A stretch of DNA of 64,000 nucleotides. Origin: Hyphomicrobiales bacterium. Its GTDB lineage: Bacteria > Pseudomonadota > Alphaproteobacteria > Rhizobiales > Rhizobiaceae. Location: the NCBI GenBank assembly GCA_900468065.1, contig UBTA01000094.1:1-64000 (forward strand), in the 5' to 3' direction. Position 1 is the first letter of the stretch. Each line of letters starts with the position of its first letter. A program made the translations under genes and the position numbers. Of this stretch, positions 49,711 through 59,845 are shown in pieces. The notes under the pieces are model-generated. The model saw only the letters and a program-made list of their open reading frames with translations. It did not search any database and was not told where the DNA came from.

Positions 49711-50673
49711 ATGGATCTTTCTCTTCTCGACTGCTTCGTCAAAGTTGCCGATTCCCGTTCGATTTCAGCCGCTTCCAGGCTGCATCGGCTGCCCAAGTCG
49801 ACGCTGAGCCACAAGATACGCCAGCTGGAAGACGAATTCGGCATCGAACTCTTCGTGCGCCAAGGCCATCAGCTCCACGTGACCGATGCCGGCGCAGAGT
49901 TCTTGCGCTATGCCCGTCTCATTCAATCCAATTGCGAGGATGCGACAACCGCGATGGCCGAGATGCGGCAGGAGGTTGCGGGCACGCTGAGGGTCGGCTC
50001 GACCGGCGAATTCGGCACGACGATCACCTCCGAGCTGCTCTACGCGTTTCGCCAGCAATATCCGCAGGTCAATCTCGATGTGGTGTTCCTGAGTTCCAGG
50101 CAACCCTTCTCCGATGTCACCGAGCAGGCGCTCGATGGAATATTTCACTGGGGGGAGCCTTCAGATGTCGACTATATCAGCCGTCGGCTCTCTGTCTCGT
50201 CCTACGGCCTCTTTACCAGCGCCGACTACATCGCACGGTACGGCGCCCCGGTTACGCCTGGCGATTTGGCTGGCCATCGCGGCCTGGTCTTTCGGCAGCC
50301 GACGCGGCTGCAATCCTGGTATCTGACGCGGGATGATGCTGGGGAGATCGACCTGTTGCCAGCTGCGACCTGCACCACCAATGACTACTGGACAATCAAA
50401 TATTTCGCGGTCGCTGGCGAAGGGATCGCGTATCTGCCGGAATTCTTCGTTGAAACGGAACGTCAGGCGGGCCTGCTCATACCCGTTCTGGGCGAATGGA
50501 GTTCACCGAAGACCGCAATCAATCTGATTTACTCACGCCGCAGGCACGTTTCCAAGCGCTTCAAAGCCTTCGTCGAATTCTGTATCGACTTCTATCGCAA
50601 TCGCCATCACACGAGCATTCCCCGCTACTATGTCGAGAAAGTCAGCATGCCAGCCCGGGATCTGGCTCGATAA
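49711..50673 (+). CDS. LysR-family regulator of the purine operon
   Basis: 320 residues from MDLSLLDCFVKVADSRSIS. N-terminal winged HTH (AASRLHRLPKSTLSHKIRQLE) and a C-terminal effector domain. It is divergent from the deaminase-permease operon and likely controls it, perhaps by purines. The frame extends to 49651 but the ATG at 49711 gives the standard LysR N terminus. Confidence 0.88.
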   Translation: MDLSLLDCFVKVADSRSISAASRLHRLPKSTLSHKIRQLEDEFGIELFVRQGHQLHVTDAGAEFLRYARLIQSNCEDATTAMAEMRQEVAGTLRVGSTGEFGTTITSELLYAFRQQYPQVNLDVVFLSSRQPFSDVTEQALDGIFHWGEPSDVDYISRRLSVSSYGLFTSADYIARYGAPVTPGDLAGHRGLVFRQPTRLQSWYLTRDDAGEIDLLPAATCTTNDYWTIKYFAVAGEGIAYLPEFFVETERQAGLLIPVLGEWSSPKTAINLIYSRRRHVSKRFKAFVEFCIDFYRNRHHTSIPRYYVEKVSMPARDLAR

Positions 50674-50803
50674 CACCTCGCGTGACCGCACCATCAACAA
50701 ATCATTAACCATGTTCGCCGTTACCGGGGGAACATTGAAGCCAGCACCATACGAATATCACGTTGTTCCGATTTGACACATCTGCGGAAAACGAGGTGCA
50801 ACC

Positions 50804-50953
50804 ATGGTAACATCTGATAGAGGCGCAAAGATCACACTTGTCATCTTCACGATGGCGACGGCAATGATCCTGCATCTGGCAATGGGCAGCGAACGCTCTG
50901 TCCCCGTTGGCGTTTCATCGGAGACGACGGCGTCTATATCTGAAGAACCGTAG
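50804..50953 (+). CDS. Small single-helix membrane protein
   Basis: 49 residues with a basic start (MVTSDRGAK), one hydrophobic helix (ITLVIFTMATAMILHLAMG) and an acidic/Ser-rich tail. GAGG lies 9 nt upstream of the ATG. A TTAACCAT motif, like a CtrA half site, is about 95 bp upstream (50705). No family recognised. The rest of the 485-bp gap shows no other gene. Confidence 0.45.
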   Translation: MVTSDRGAKITLVIFTMATAMILHLAMGSERSVPVGVSSETTASISEEP

Positions 50954-51158
50954 CCGACCGGCAGAGAAGGGCACTTCTCGCCGGTGCGTCGTGTGGAACG
51001 CAGACAACGTCGGCAACCGGCGCGGCCAAATGCTCGCCGCTGTAATGGCTGTTGTTCAACAGGTGAAGTCATTCACACGCTGCGATCCTGCCCTTCGCAT
51101 ACAGCCGCTCGCCACCGCCTATATGATCGCACCCCAACCGACAGCCTGCGCACCACGC

Positions 51159-53705
51159 CTATTCTTCGTCCGCAACCGGCATCTCGACCGGCTCGCGTCC
51201 TGCCGAGAGAATCGAGCGCTTACCAACGTGGTTGGCCGGACCGACGAGGCCTTCCCGCTCCATGCGCTCGACCAGTGAAGCGGCTCGGTTATAGCCGATC
51301 TGCAGGCGGCGCTGGATGTAGGAAGTCGAGCATTTCTTGTCCCGCAGGACGACCTTGACCGCCTTGTCGTAGAGGTCGTTGCTGTCTTCTTCCGCCATCG
51401 CGCCCTTGTCGAAAACTGCAACGTCTTCTTCGGCTGTATCTTCGATCTCTTCGGCATCTTCTGTGACGGTGCCCAAATATTCCGGCCGGCCTTGCGTCTT
51501 CAGGTGGGCGACAACCTTTTCGACCTCCTCGTCCGAGACGAACGGCCCGTGGACACGGGCAATACGCCCGCCACCGACCATATGCAGCATGTCTCCCTGC
51601 CCCAGCAGATGTTCTGCGCCCTGTTCGCCGAGGATTGTCCGGCTGTCGATCTTCGAGGTGACCTGGAAGGAAATCCGGGTCGGAAAATTGGCCTTGATCG
51701 TGCCTGTGATGACATCGACGGACGGACGCTGGGTCGCCATGATCAGATGGATGCCCGCAGCGCGGGCCATCTGGGCCAGCCGCTGGATTGCACCTTCGAT
51801 CTCTTTGCCCGCAACCATCATCAGGTCGGCCATCTCATCGACGATGACGACGATGTAGGGCATCGGCGCGAGGTCCATTTCTTCCTGTTCGAAAATGGCT
51901 TCGCCGGTCGACCGGTCAAACCCGGTCTGCACGCTGCACAGAATTGTTTCGCCCTTTGCCCGCGCCATCGCCGCACGCGCATTGTAACCGTCGATATTGC
52001 GCACACCGAGCCGCGACATCTTGCGGTAACGGTCTTCCATTTCGCGCACGGCCCATTTCAGCGCCATGACCGCTTTTTTCGGATCGGTCACGACGGGGGT
52101 CAGGAGATGGGGAATACCGTCATAGACGGAGAGTTCAAGCATCTTCGGATCCACCATGATCAGGCGGCATTCCTCCGGTTTCAGCCGGTAGAGCAGCGAC
52201 AGGATCATCGTGTTGATGGCGACGGATTTGCCCGAGCCTGTCGTACCGGCGACCAGAAGATGCGGCATCTTGGCGAGCTCGGCGATAACCGGCTCGCCGC
52301 CAATGGTTTTGCCCAGGCAAAGCGCCAGCTTGAACCGGGTTTCCCCGTAGTTTTCCGATTCGATCAACTCGCGGAAATAGACGGTTTCACGCACCGGGTT
52401 TGGCAATTCGATGCCAATGACGTTGCGGCCAGGCACAACAGCAACACGGGCCGACAGGGCCGACATCGAACGGGCGATATCGTCGGACAGGCCAATGACG
52501 CGCGACGACTTTACGCCGGGCGCCGGCTCGAACTCATAAAGTGTGACGACCGGTCCTGGGCGGACATCGATGATCTCGCCGCGCACCCCGAAATCCTCGA
52601 GCACGCTCTCCAGCAAGCCGGCACTCTGTTCAAGCGCTTCCTGGGTGATGACAGCCGTTTCCTGAACGGTCGGCTCCTGCAGCAGCGTCACAGGCGGGAA
52701 AACATACTCACCGCTGCCGCCGTCTGTGGCCAAATCCGGGGTGGCGACAAAGGTATCCGGACGCACCGCCCGGATGGGCCGGACTGCGGTCACGGCCGGC
52801 TTTGCAACACGCGCAGGCTCGAGAGGGGCTGCGATGGTTGCAACGACCGCTTCGGGCTCCTGGCTCACCTGTTCCCTCGTCTGCGATGGCGCCTGGGCAA
52901 GCGCAGGGGCGGGAGCAGCCCCGGAAATCGCCGGCATCGCCAACAGAGGCGCCGGAAATTGGCGGCCGGCCGGCTTAATACCGATTTCGCGGTAAAGCGC
53001 GGTCACGGAATTGGGCGCGGCCTGATAGGCCGGTGGCTGCCACCGCAGCGCCGGCACCAGGGCATCCATGTCGGCTTCCATATCCATGGTGTCCCAGAAT
53101 ACCGCGTCGGACACATGCAGAAAGGCGTTGGACCGCAAAAACACCGGTTCGGAACCATTCGCGGAGACAACACGGTCCTCGGCGGGAAAACAGGCGAGAT
53201 CAATGTCCGCCTGGTGCGGCTCTTCCTCGACAACCGATGCCGCGGCTTGTGTTTCGAGTTCGTGTTTCAGACGGAGCGAAAGCAGTTGAATGCCGGAGGC
53301 TGGCTCTTCCAGCTGAACCGCCGGATGAAACTGTTCAATCACCGGCGGGCAAACAACATCCACAGGCTCATAACTCACCAGAACCGCATCGGTGGGGACA
53401 TCCGGGGTTTGCGCTTCCGTGGTCACATCCGAGGCTTGCCGCTTCGAATAGACGCTTTCCGGTGTCCGGGTGAACCGTACGTTCGGGCCGAGCACGAACG
53501 CACTTTGCCAGACGGGGGCATCGCCCCTGCCTTCGATTTCGGCCATAGCATCTGTATCGGCTTCGTAAAGGCCCTCTTCAGCCTTCGCCTCCGGGGGGGC
53601 GCCGTAGATACGGCGCTGGAGCTCGGTCTTTCCCAACTGATTGTCAGGGCTCTGCTCTCCCGTATTGTCGAAGGCGTTCGAAAAATTGGTTCGGGAAAGA
53701 CGCAT
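51159..53705 (-). CDS. ftsK: FtsK/SpoIIIE-type DNA translocase without N-terminal membrane domain
   Basis: 848 residues from ATG at 53705; a TTG at 53723 is in frame. The N-terminal 350 residues are low-complexity, Ala/Pro/Glu-rich and have no hydrophobic helices. The motor has Walker [13 protein letters not shown] (near 488), Walker [13 protein letters not shown] and [15 protein letters not shown], and the C-terminal gamma winged helix ([24 protein letters not shown]) that reads KOPS. It would move chromosomal DNA, but the missing four-helix anchor means it is a second, soluble-type FtsK as seen in rhizobia, or is membrane-tethered by a partner. Confidence 0.92.
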   Translation of the reverse strand: MRLSRTNFSNAFDNTGEQSPDNQLGKTELQRRIYGAPPEAKAEEGLYEADTDAMAEIEGRGDAPVWQSAFVLGPNVRFTRTPESVYSKRQASDVTTEAQTPDVPTDAVLVSYEPVDVVCPPVIEQFHPAVQLEEPASGIQLLSLRLKHELETQAAASVVEEEPHQADIDLACFPAEDRVVSANGSEPVFLRSNAFLHVSDAVFWDTMDMEADMDALVPALRWQPPAYQAAPNSVTALYREIGIKPAGRQFPAPLLAMPAISGAAPAPALAQAPSQTREQVSQEPEAVVATIAAPLEPARVAKPAVTAVRPIRAVRPDTFVATPDLATDGGSGEYVFPPVTLLQEPTVQETAVITQEALEQSAGLLESVLEDFGVRGEIIDVRPGPVVTLYEFEPAPGVKSSRVIGLSDDIARSMSALSARVAVVPGRNVIGIELPNPVRETVYFRELIESENYGETRFKLALCLGKTIGGEPVIAELAKMPHLLVAGTTGSGKSVAINTMILSLLYRLKPEECRLIMVDPKMLELSVYDGIPHLLTPVVTDPKKAVMALKWAVREMEDRYRKMSRLGVRNIDGYNARAAMARAKGETILCSVQTGFDRSTGEAIFEQEEMDLAPMPYIVVIVDEMADLMMVAGKEIEGAIQRLAQMARAAGIHLIMATQRPSVDVITGTIKANFPTRISFQVTSKIDSRTILGEQGAEHLLGQGDMLHMVGGGRIARVHGPFVSDEEVEKVVAHLKTQGRPEYLGTVTEDAEEIEDTAEEDVAVFDKGAMAEEDSNDLYDKAVKVVLRDKKCSTSYIQRRLQIGYNRAASLVERMEREGLVGPANHVGKRSILSAGREPVEMPVADEE

Positions 53706-53942
53706 AGGAACCTGCTCACTCAAAATTCACGGGCAATGGGCACACCCCTTTTCAATAGAAAATAAAGGTTAATCACCCCTTTCCAGCCATCCCTTCTGAG
53801 AGAATTTCCGTTCAGTTTCGGGAGGGCGACAATCGTTCGACCGGTGGAAAATTCATCATTTTCGGCGCGAGAACCAAGGTCTCACAGGCGCTCCAGCCGC
53901 ATCAGCCCGAAATAACAGGTACCGGATATGGAGAGTTAAAAT

Positions 53943-54086
53943 ATGTATTTGGATAACTTCGGCACAAACGCGCGGATCCGTCGTGCGGCGGACCAACGAC
54001 GGACGATTGCGGATTGCGAGAGAACGCTCCATATGTGCTATCATCGCACTGCACAAATAGCTCCGAGTGAGCTGGAGATAAAATGA
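53943..54086 (+). CDS. Small ORF overlapping the kup start
   Basis: 47 codons ([18 protein letters not shown]...), preceded by GGAGAG at 7-nt spacing and ending in an ATGA overlap with kup (54083-54086). The arginine-rich, Cys-containing product matches no family I know. Its position suggests translational coupling or a leader peptide controlling kup. The sequence from 53706 to 53942 shows no gene. Confidence 0.45.
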   Translation: MYLDNFGTNARIRRAADQRRTIADCERTLHMCYHRTAQIAPSELEIK

Positions 54087-55984
54087 TCTCGTCCGCCGAC
54101 AACGCGCATTCCCAAACGCCGGAAACGCGGAAATTCCTTGTCCTAATCCTTGGATCGGTGGGCGTTGTTTATGGCGACATCGGCACAAGTCCGCTTTATG
54201 CGTTCCGCGAGGCCCTGCGCCCGTTCGCCCATGATGGCGTCACCCATGACGAAGTCATCGGGCTGATCTCGCTGATGATCTGGACACTGACAATCATTGT
54301 GACGTTTAAATATGTCCTGTTCCTGTTGAGAGCTGACAATGACGGCGAAGGCGGCACGCTGTCGCTTCTGGCGCTGCTGATGAAGAAGACCAGCCGTTAT
54401 ACAACTGCATTGTTTTTCGCGGGGATCATCGGTGCAGCCCTGTTCATCGGCGACGCAATGATTACACCTGCCCTTTCGGTCCTGTCGGCCGTCGAGGGGC
54501 TGAAACTCGTCACCCCGGCGCTCGCCGAGTACGTGCTGCCGATCTCCGCGACGATCATGGTGGTTTTGTTCGCAATCCAGTCACGCGGAACAGCAGCGGT
54601 CTCCAATTTTTTCGGGCCAATCACACTCCTGTGGTTTCTGGCGATGGCAGCAGGCGGGCTCGCCCATATCGCTGATGACGTTACGATTCTGAAGGCCCTC
54701 AATCCGGTCTATGCCCTTTGGTTCATCTGGGAAGCAGGTTTTGTTGGTCTCATCGTGCTGGGCGCTGTGTTTTTGACGGTTACCGGTGCGGAGGCGCTTT
54801 ATGCCGATCTCGGCCATTTTGGCCGCCGCCCGATCCAGTGGGCGTGGTTCATCATCGTTTTTCCAGCCCTTGCACTGAACTATCTCGGCCAGGGAGCCCT
54901 GGTTCTCTCCAACCCATCGGCTGCAAGCAACCCGTTCTATCTGATGTTTCCCGAATGGGCGCTGCTGCCGGTCGTCATCCTGGCGACAGCCGCGACGATC
55001 ATCGCCAGTCAGGCTGTGATCACGGGGGCCTTTTCTCTCGCCAGGCAAGCCATTCATTTGGGCTTCCTGCCCCGCCTGGAAATCCGTTTTACATCGGAAA
55101 CGAATACGGGACAGATCTATGTTCCAGCCGTCAACACACTGCTGTTGTTCGGGGTCCTGCTGCTGATCTTCGTCTTCGGCGATTCGGAATCGCTTGCGAC
55201 CGCCTACGGCATTTCGGTCACAGGAGCCATGGTTGTCACGACATTGCTGGCCTTCCAGTTTGTTCGCGTTTTCTGGGGGTGGTCGGCACTCACATCGGTG
55301 GCCATCCTGCTGCCGCTGCTTCTTTTGGAATGCGTGTTCCTGGGGGCAAACCTGCTCAAGATCCACGACGGCGGCTACGTTCCGGTCATGATTGCAGCCA
55401 CGATCATGGTGATGATGTGGACGTGGCGGAAAGGCACGCTTCTGCTGCGCGAAAAGACCAAACGCAATCATATCCCGCTGGACAAGTTCATCGCCTCCAT
55501 CGAACGCAAGTCAGAACACGCTCCGGTCGAAGTTCCCGGCACGGCGGTTTTCCTGACCGGCGTACCGGACAAGGTGCCGAGCGTGCTTCTGCACAATATC
55601 AAGCACAATCATGTCCTTCACGCGCAAAACGTCATTTTGACAATCAAAACCGCAGGCGTCCCCGTCATTCCAGACGAGCAACGTTTCGTCATTACCAAGC
55701 TTTCCGAGCGCTTTAGCAAAGTCGAACTCAAGTTCGGCTTCATGGAAACTCAAAACGTCTCCAAGGCATTGGGGCTTTGCCGAAAAGCAGGTTTCAAGTT
55801 CGAGATCATGTCCACATCGTTCTATCTCGGACGGAGAAAGCTCGTGAGCGACCCCAATTCCGGGCTGCCAGGCTGGCAGGACCGGCTGTTTATCGCTATG
55901 GCTGAGACCGCCATCGACCCTTCTGACTATTTCTACCTTCCCACCAACAGGGTGGTGGAGATCGGCGAACAGGTGACGATATAG
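54083..55984 (+). CDS. kup: Kup, low-affinity potassium transporter
   Basis: 633 residues, the usual Kup length. Twelve membrane helices start with the signature [22 protein letters not shown] and include [20 protein letters not shown]; a hydrophilic C-terminal domain follows from about residue 450. Kup carries out K+/H+ symport. Its start overlaps a small upstream ORF by ATGA; the only obvious ribosome binding site is GAGCTGGAG. Confidence 0.95.
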   Translation: MISSADNAHSQTPETRKFLVLILGSVGVVYGDIGTSPLYAFREALRPFAHDGVTHDEVIGLISLMIWTLTIIVTFKYVLFLLRADNDGEGGTLSLLALLMKKTSRYTTALFFAGIIGAALFIGDAMITPALSVLSAVEGLKLVTPALAEYVLPISATIMVVLFAIQSRGTAAVSNFFGPITLLWFLAMAAGGLAHIADDVTILKALNPVYALWFIWEAGFVGLIVLGAVFLTVTGAEALYADLGHFGRRPIQWAWFIIVFPALALNYLGQGALVLSNPSAASNPFYLMFPEWALLPVVILATAATIIASQAVITGAFSLARQAIHLGFLPRLEIRFTSETNTGQIYVPAVNTLLLFGVLLLIFVFGDSESLATAYGISVTGAMVVTTLLAFQFVRVFWGWSALTSVAILLPLLLLECVFLGANLLKIHDGGYVPVMIAATIMVMMWTWRKGTLLLREKTKRNHIPLDKFIASIERKSEHAPVEVPGTAVFLTGVPDKVPSVLLHNIKHNHVLHAQNVILTIKTAGVPVIPDEQRFVITKLSERFSKVELKFGFMETQNVSKALGLCRKAGFKFEIMSTSFYLGRRKLVSDPNSGLPGWQDRLFIAMAETAIDPSDYFYLPTNRVVEIGEQVTI

Positions 55985-56334
55985 CAGCACCTTGGTGACA
56001 GCAGCTTTCGGGTGCGGCCCTCAAGGTTCAACTCCATCCCGGTCCAGGCTTGGGACGAAGATTGCGGCGGCCCACAACAGCCGCAACAGGCATGTAGCCA
56101 TTTGCGACGCCCTGTCCTCGCATGCTGACTCACGTTGAGTAAAAGACTTTTCGGCACGACAGCTTCAACATCATTCACAGCCCGGAAGAAAATCCAGTCA
56201 CATTGTGACGGCCGCGCAGAAAACTCGTTCGCGATGAGGGAACCTGCGAGACAAATCATCCAATACAAATCCTATATTTTTAGTAGGCTTAATCGACGAA
56301 GAATTTGTCGCGTTCGTACGCCCAGGAGAAAACC
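55985..56334. other. Non-coding stretch between kup and the thioredoxin-like gene
   Basis: No gene was seen. It contains the palindrome GTCACATTGTGAC (56197-56209), a possible operator, and AT-rich promoter-like sequence near 56265-56290. Confidence 0.45.
56197..56209. promoter_or_regulatory. Palindrome upstream of the thioredoxin-like gene
   Basis: GTCACATTGTGAC, perfect 6-bp arms around a central T, about 125 bp before the next start codon. The half site TGTGAC resembles CRP-family sites. Confidence 0.3.
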
Positions 56335-56919
56335 GTGCCGAAAACTCAATCCAATCCCATCGAGATCGGCGTCAAGGCCGCAGACTTTGCCTTGACGGAC
56401 GCCCATGGTCGCGTTCATCAGCTATACGATTTTGCCGACAAACCGGCACTGCTTGTGGCTTTTATCTCCAATCGCTGTCCCTTCGTGGTGCTGATTCGCG
56501 AGGAATTCGCGACGTTTGGAAGGGAATACGCGGCCAAGGGACTGCAGATCATCGCCATCAACAGCAACGATCCGGCCGCTCACCCAGAGGAAGCCCTTGC
56601 CCGCCTCGGTGAAGAGGCTGAAACGCACGGTTATACCTTCCCCTATCTGAAGGACGCGTCGCAGGATGTGGCCAAGGCTTATGGCGCGGCATGCACACCT
56701 GACTTTTTCCTGTTCGATGCCGATCGCAAACTCGCCTACCATGGGCAGTTTGACGATGCGCGGCCGGGCAATGGAAAGGTTGTAACGGGCGCCGACCTGC
56801 GTGCGGCGGTGGACGCCGTGATCTCCGGCGCCCGTCCAGCAAGCAAGCAAATCCCGTCGATTGGTTGCAACATCAAGTGGGAACCCGGCAACGAACCGTC
56901 CTGGTCGTCCGCGGCCTGA
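56335..56919 (+). CDS. Thioredoxin-like (AhpC/TSA-type) protein, GTG start
   Basis: 194 residues from GTG at 56335, with AGGAGA 6 nt upstream. Thioredoxin fold of the AhpC/TSA type: GVKAADFALTDAHG, NRCPFVVL (C48), and CTPDFFLFDADRKLAYHGQ (C120), then GCNIKW (C178). The active site has a single Cys followed by PFV rather than CxxC, as usual in this CPFV subgroup; it is probably a peroxiredoxin- or ResA-like redox protein. No signal peptide, so cytoplasmic. A strong terminator follows. Confidence 0.8.
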   Translation: MPKTQSNPIEIGVKAADFALTDAHGRVHQLYDFADKPALLVAFISNRCPFVVLIREEFATFGREYAAKGLQIIAINSNDPAAHPEEALARLGEEAETHGYTFPYLKDASQDVAKAYGAACTPDFFLFDADRKLAYHGQFDDARPGNGKVVTGADLRAAVDAVISGARPASKQIPSIGCNIKWEPGNEPSWSSAA

Positions 56920-56938
56920 GGCATCCGTTTCCTGCAGA

Positions 56939-56965
56939 GCGGCGACATCGTTCGCCGCCTTTTTT
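56939..56965 (+). terminator. Rho-independent terminator
   Basis: Stem GCGGCGA / TCGCCGC with loop CATCGT, followed by CTTTTTT. Ends the thioredoxin-like transcript just before the flavoprotein gene. Confidence 0.85.
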
Positions 56966-56988
56966 CCCAAGTGCATGCGAGATGCGGA

Positions 56989-58629
56989 ATGTCGTCAAAT
57001 CAAACAGATCCAAGCGGATCCGATCCTCTTCGTCTGCAAGCTGATGTTCTGATCATCGGCGGCGGACCGTCGGGCGCATGGGCGGCACTCGCCGCAGCAG
57101 AGAACGGCACCAAGGTCGTCCTTGCCGACAAAGGGTATCTCGGGACCAGCGGAGCTACGGCGCCTTCCAATACCGGAACATGGTGCGTGGCCCCAGGGGA
57201 GGATCGCGCCCAGATCGTCGAACGGCGCTGGCAGCGCACCGCGGGCCTTGCCGATCCGCGCTGGATGCTGCGCTGTGTCGACCGCGCCTACGAAAACCTC
57301 CTGAAGCTTGTCGAATGGGGCTATCCTTTTCCGAGCGAGGATGACGGCAAGCTCTACATCGCCAATCTGCGCGGGCCGGACTACATGGCCTTCATGCGCC
57401 GCCGTGTTCTTCTCGCCGGCGTTACCGTTCTCGACCAGCATCCCGCCCTTGAGCTGCTTTCCAACGGTGAGACCGTGACCGGGGCTGCCGGCGTCGATCG
57501 CCAACGCAATCGCGACTGGCGTGTCGATGCGAAAGCCGTGGTGCTCGCCACCGGCGGCTGTGCCTTTCATGAACGCATTCTCGGCGCCACAGGCCTGACC
57601 GGCGACGGCTATCTGATGGCAGCCGAGGCCGGCGCGACACTTTCCGGCATGGAATTCACCGGCAAATACACGCTGGCGCCGCACGGTTCGTCCCTCAACA
57701 AGGGCCTGCCCTTCCGCTGGGCAACCTTCTATCGCGAGGATGGCACCGAGATCATCAACAGCGACGGAGAGCCGCTGCGCAACGGCATTGGCGAACGCGA
57801 AAAGGAGATCGCCCGGGCGATGATCGAGGCGCCGGTCTATGCACGGCTCGATCAGGCGGAACCCGTATTGCAGGACTGGCTGCGGCAGGGGCAGCCCAAC
57901 TGCTTCGTGCCCTATTCCCGCATGGGGATCGATCCGTTCAAGGCTCTTTTTCGCGTTACCTTCAAGGCAGAAGGTACGGTGCGCGGAACCGGTGGAATTC
58001 GCCTTGCGACCTCCGATTGCGGTACGGACGTACCCGGCCTCTATGTGGCGGGCGATGCCGCAAGCCGCGAGAACATGACCGGCGCGATGTCCGGCGGTGG
58101 GGCCGTCAATTCGTCCTGGGCCATTGCCAGTGGCTGGTGGTCCGGCCAGGGCGCATCGCAATTTGCCAAGCGCCACGAGCAACGATCGGCGTTTCGCTCG
58201 ACCTCCAGCCCCCTCGGCGAAGCGGGTTTGCGCCCGGCTGGCACGACAAAACCCGGCCTCACGGCAAAGAATGTCATTGCTGCCGTGCAGGCTGAAGTCC
58301 TGCCGCTCGAAAAGAACTATTTCCGTGACGGAGACCGTCTGGAGGCAAGCCGGCAGAAACTCGATACGCTGTGGAGCGACGTCCGCCATCATCTGGCCGG
58401 CGCCGGCGTCGATCGCTACCGCGCGCGCGAAGCCGCAGCGATTGCCGCAACCGGCCGCTGGTCGCTGAACGCATCACTTGCGCGCCAGGAAAGCCGGGGC
58501 ATGCATCGGCGCGCCGATTTCCAGTCCAACGATCCGGCTTTCACGCGTCCGATCCTTGTCAGCGGTATCGATCATATCCGGGTTGAGGCTGCAGAGCCCG
58601 TCCAACACGGCAAGGAGCGCGCATCATGA
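56989..58629 (+). CDS. AprA/SdhA-like FAD-dependent flavoprotein
   Basis: 546 residues from ATG at 56989 (GTG at 56971 is in frame). The FAD-binding Rossmann motif ADVLIIGGGPSGAWAAL (GGGPSG 24-29) and a C-terminal FAD segment GLYVAGDAASRENMTGAMSGGG (near 350) are of the fumarate reductase/adenylylsulfate reductase alpha type. It overlaps the ferredoxin gene by ATGA and lies upstream of an ABC transporter of the sulfonate/nitrate family, so it probably reduces or oxidises the transported compound together with the ferredoxin. True AprA is a dissimilatory sulfur enzyme, and no sat or dsr gene is here, so a different substrate is likely. Confidence 0.8.
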   Translation: MSSNQTDPSGSDPLRLQADVLIIGGGPSGAWAALAAAENGTKVVLADKGYLGTSGATAPSNTGTWCVAPGEDRAQIVERRWQRTAGLADPRWMLRCVDRAYENLLKLVEWGYPFPSEDDGKLYIANLRGPDYMAFMRRRVLLAGVTVLDQHPALELLSNGETVTGAAGVDRQRNRDWRVDAKAVVLATGGCAFHERILGATGLTGDGYLMAAEAGATLSGMEFTGKYTLAPHGSSLNKGLPFRWATFYREDGTEIINSDGEPLRNGIGEREKEIARAMIEAPVYARLDQAEPVLQDWLRQGQPNCFVPYSRMGIDPFKALFRVTFKAEGTVRGTGGIRLATSDCGTDVPGLYVAGDAASRENMTGAMSGGGAVNSSWAIASGWWSGQGASQFAKRHEQRSAFRSTSSPLGEAGLRPAGTTKPGLTAKNVIAAVQAEVLPLEKNYFRDGDRLEASRQKLDTLWSDVRHHLAGAGVDRYRAREAAAIAATGRWSLNASLARQESRGMHRRADFQSNDPAFTRPILVSGIDHIRVEAAEPVQHGKERAS

Positions 58630-58952
58630 TCGAGGTGATCTCCGAGAGCCGCTGCATCGAATGCGATATCTGCGTCAAAGTCTGTCCCGCCAATGTCTTC
58701 GACAAGACTGGCGGCGCACCGGTCATTGCGCGGCAGGACGACTGCCAGACATGCTTTCTCTGCGAAATCTATTGCCCGACGGACGCGCTCTACGTGGCGG
58801 AATATGCCGATGGGCCAGTCGCCATCACCGAGGCGGAGGTCGAAGAACGCGACCTGTTCGGCAGCTATTCCCGGGCGCTCGGCTGGAAGCGCGGCAAACC
58901 CGGCGGCACACAATTCGACCCGACCCACCGCATCCGCGTCGCTCAAGTCTGA
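58626..58952 (+). CDS. 2x[4Fe-4S] ferredoxin subunit, AprB-like
   Basis: 108 residues with two complete cluster motifs, C10-x2-C13-x2-C16-x3-C20 and C40-x2-C43-x2-C46-x3-C50. The C-terminal extension (EVEERDLFGSYSRALGWKRG) goes beyond a minimal ferredoxin, as in the AprB electron-transfer subunit. It overlaps the flavoprotein gene by ATGA and so forms a heterodimer by inference. The ABC transporter genes follow after 20 nt. Confidence 0.85.
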   Translation: MIEVISESRCIECDICVKVCPANVFDKTGGAPVIARQDDCQTCFLCEIYCPTDALYVAEYADGPVAITEAEVEERDLFGSYSRALGWKRGKPGGTQFDPTHRIRVAQV

Positions 58953-58972
58953 GCCCGAAGGAGACCAAACAT

Positions 58973-59809
58973 ATGGACCGCATCACCGTTACCGATGTCC
59001 ACAAGACGTTCCAGCTGAAGCCGGGCCAGTTCGTCACCATCGACGGCCAATCCACCGATAGCGTAACGGTGCTCGACGGCGTCGATCTGACGATCCGCAA
59101 GGGCGAGTTCATCACCCTGGTCGGCCCGAGCGGCAGCGGCAAGTCCGTCCTGCTCGATATCATCGGCGGTTTGACTCAAGCCACCAGCGGCAAGGTCGAG
59201 ATCGACGGCAAGGTGATTACCAAGCCCGATCCGAAGACCGGCTACGTCTTCCAGCAATATGCCCTGTTTCCCTGGCGCACGGCACTTGCCAACATCGAAT
59301 ATGCGCTGGAAGTGCGCGGCGTCGGCAAGCGTGAGCGCACCGACAAGGCGCGCTATTTCCTGTCGCTCTTCGGCCTGTCCGGCTTCGAGGACCGGTTCCC
59401 CAACCAGCTTTCCGGCGGCATGCAGCAGCGCGTTGCGATTGCCCGGGCACTGGCCGCAGATCCGCAGGTTCTGCTGATGGACGAGCCGTTTGCAGCACTC
59501 GATGCCCAGACCCGCGAAATCCTGCAGAGCGAGTTGCTGCGCATCTGGGAAAAGATCAACACCACCGTCGTTTTCGTCACCCATTCCATCGACGAGGCCA
59601 TCTATCTCGCCGACCGGATCGTCGTGATGACCGCCCGCCCAGGCCGCGTGAAGGAGATCATCAACATCGATCTGCCGCGCCCGCGCGACGGCGATATCCG
59701 TTCCAGCACCGAATTCAACGGCCATCGCGGCCGCGTCTGGGAAGCCCTGCGGGACGAAGTGAACAAGGCGCAGAAAGACTGGGCTCTTTCGCCCGTCTAT
59801 GCCGCCTGA
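58973..59809 (+). CDS. ABC transporter ATPase, nitrate/sulfonate/taurine type
   Basis: 278 residues. Walker A GPSGSGKS (51-58), signature [15 protein letters not shown], Walker [13 protein letters not shown], and the family segment [30 protein letters not shown] precedes the ATG. It drives the SsuC-like permease and SsuA-like binding protein immediately downstream. Confidence 0.92.
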   Translation: MDRITVTDVHKTFQLKPGQFVTIDGQSTDSVTVLDGVDLTIRKGEFITLVGPSGSGKSVLLDIIGGLTQATSGKVEIDGKVITKPDPKTGYVFQQYALFPWRTALANIEYALEVRGVGKRERTDKARYFLSLFGLSGFEDRFPNQLSGGMQQRVAIARALAADPQVLLMDEPFAALDAQTREILQSELLRIWEKINTTVVFVTHSIDEAIYLADRIVVMTARPGRVKEIINIDLPRPRDGDIRSSTEFNGHRGRVWEALRDEVNKAQKDWALSPVYAA

Positions 59810-59845
59810 AGACCGCACGCTGCTTAGAAATAATGGGAGGCCAAA

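Noticed and set aside
51492-53765. 757-codon plus-strand frame opposite ftsK
   Set aside because: Antisense shadow of a certain FtsK gene.
55933-56268. 111-codon minus-strand frame after kup
   Set aside because: It overlaps the kup 3' end, has a poor start context and shows no recognisable domain.
56989-58952. Genuine dissimilatory adenylylsulfate reductase AprAB
   Set aside because: No sat, dsr or qmo genes are nearby and the pair is linked to an uptake ABC transporter, so the similarity is taken as family level only.
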